Shown one piece after another: positions 63,526 through 64,000 of a stretch of DNA of 64,000 nt. Source of the stretch: an uncultured Algimonas sp. Its GTDB lineage: Bacteria > Pseudomonadota > Alphaproteobacteria > Caulobacterales > Maricaulaceae. Made by a program: the position numbers and the translations under genes. The notes under the pieces are model-generated. The model ran no database searches and was not told the origin of the DNA. It was given only the letters and a program-made list of their open reading frames with translations. Every line of letters begins with the position of its first letter. Position 1 is the first letter of the stretch. The stretch lies in NCBI RefSeq assembly GCF_947498175.1, contig NZ_CANMJB010000001.1, positions 372,001-436,000 on the forward strand, in the 5' to 3' direction.

Positions 63526-64000
63526 TCAAGCCGCCTCGACGTGCTCCAGCTCGAACTCGTCCCACACTTCCGATAGCGCGCTCATCAACTCGTCCATCAT
63601 CGCGTCGGTGTGGAACGGGCTGGGCGTGAAGCGCAAGCGTTCCGTACCGCGAGGGACGGTCGGGAAGTTGATCGGCTGGGCGTAGATGCCGTAATCTTCG
63701 ATCAACCGGTCGCTGACCGCCTGGCACTTGACCGGATCGCCGACCATGAGCGGGACGATATGCGTGTCCCCGTCGATGAAGGGATAGCCGGCGGCGCGGA
63801 ACCGGGCCTTCAAGACATTGGCGCGGTCCTGATGACGGTCGCGCATTTGCGGACTGATCTTGAGCACACGCACGGAGCGAAGAGCGCCCGCGGCCGTGGA
63901 GGGTGGAATGGAGGTGGTGAAGATGAAGCCGGAGGCCAAGCTGCGGATCGCATCGACGATCACCCGGTCGGCCGCGATATAGCCGCCGATCATGCCGAAC
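63526..64000 (-). CDS. hemA: 5-aminolevulinate synthase, C-terminal part
   Basis: Last ~158 residues of the gene, which continues past the window edge (the frame reads FGMIGGYIAADRVIVDAIRS at the edge). FIFTTSIPPSTAAGALRSVRVLK, GYPFIDGDTHIVPLMVGDPVKCQAVSDRLIEDYGIYAQPINFPTVPRGTERLRFTPSPFH are ALAS signatures. Condenses glycine and succinyl-CoA (the C4 heme pathway of alphaproteobacteria). The PLP lysine lies outside the window. 44 bp upstream of parD. Confidence 0.95.
   Translation of the reverse strand, partial: FGMIGGYIAADRVIVDAIRSLASGFIFTTSIPPSTAAGALRSVRVLKISPQMRDRHQDRANVLKARFRAAGYPFIDGDTHIVPLMVGDPVKCQAVSDRLIEDYGIYAQPINFPTVPRGTERLRFTPSPFHTDAMMDELMSALSEVWDEFELEHVEAA

Overview
The window is a dense, high-GC alphaproteobacterial chromosome segment. 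The gene content points that way: an NDUFS4-like complex I accessory subunit, a ubiquinol-cytochrome c chaperone next to bamE, COX15-type CtaA, C4-pathway 5-aminolevulinate synthase, the cysG-DUF2849-cysI-DUF934-cysH operon, SdhE beside mfd, and a plsX-fabH-ihfA-merR block. A PopA-like degenerate diguanylate cyclase and an M2 dipeptidyl carboxypeptidase lipoprotein suggest a marine Caulobacterales/Maricaulales-type organism (inference; no database search was possible).

Layout. 1-2.5 kb: an AT-rich island holding a double-glycine-leader peptide gene and a small CPBP-like membrane protein. It lies between two inverted copies of a DUF2959 lipoprotein gene, one intact and one a multiply broken pseudogene. 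2.6-8.0 kb (minus): rlpA, D-Ala-D-Ala carboxypeptidase, tmk, holB, tatD and an MBL hydrolase. 8.3-10.4 kb: tRNA-Ser(UGA), an AraC regulator and an exported HExxH protein. 10.5-17.4 kb: a YerC-led, fully overlapping histidine operon G-D-(C+B fusion)-H-A-F-(I+E fusion). 17.5-22.7 kb: assimilatory sulfate/sulfite reduction operon with a divergent XRE-cupin regulator. 22.8-29.2 kb: thrC, a small kinase-like protein, hemH, M2 peptidase and the PopA-like protein.

29.2-37.5 kb: mfd, sdhE, recG, a DUF502 membrane protein and a DUF3089 hydrolase-like protein. 37.5-41.6 kb: cysteine synthase, 3-mercaptopyruvate sulfurtransferase, cystathionine beta-lyase and a glucuronoyl-esterase-like lipoprotein. 41.6-44.8 kb: tRNA-Arg, NDUFS4-like, HerA-like ATPase, tRNA-Pro(UGG), DUF192 protein and tRNA-Glu. 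44.9-50.4 kb: recJ, glpX, aminotransferase, small lipoprotein and argC. 50.4-52.8 kb: rpsI, rplM, ctaA and tRNA-Pro(GGG). 52.8-57 kb: merR, ihfA, fabH, plsX, cytochrome chaperone and bamE. 57-61.1 kb: thiL, nusB, ribH, ribBA, ribE and nrdR. 61.6-64 kb: glyA, a parDE toxin-antitoxin pair and the end of hemA.

Most of the window is housekeeping metabolism with strong translational coupling (4-nt stop/start overlaps). Sulfur flow is well represented: sulfate reduction, cysteine synthesis, then sulfur transfer and transsulfuration. Best candidates for undescribed biology are the GG-leader peptide/CPBP island, the HisC-HisB fusion inside a likely transferred his operon, the PopA-like c-di-GMP effector, the exported HExxH protein, and a DUF3089 protein that has lost its nucleophile serine.
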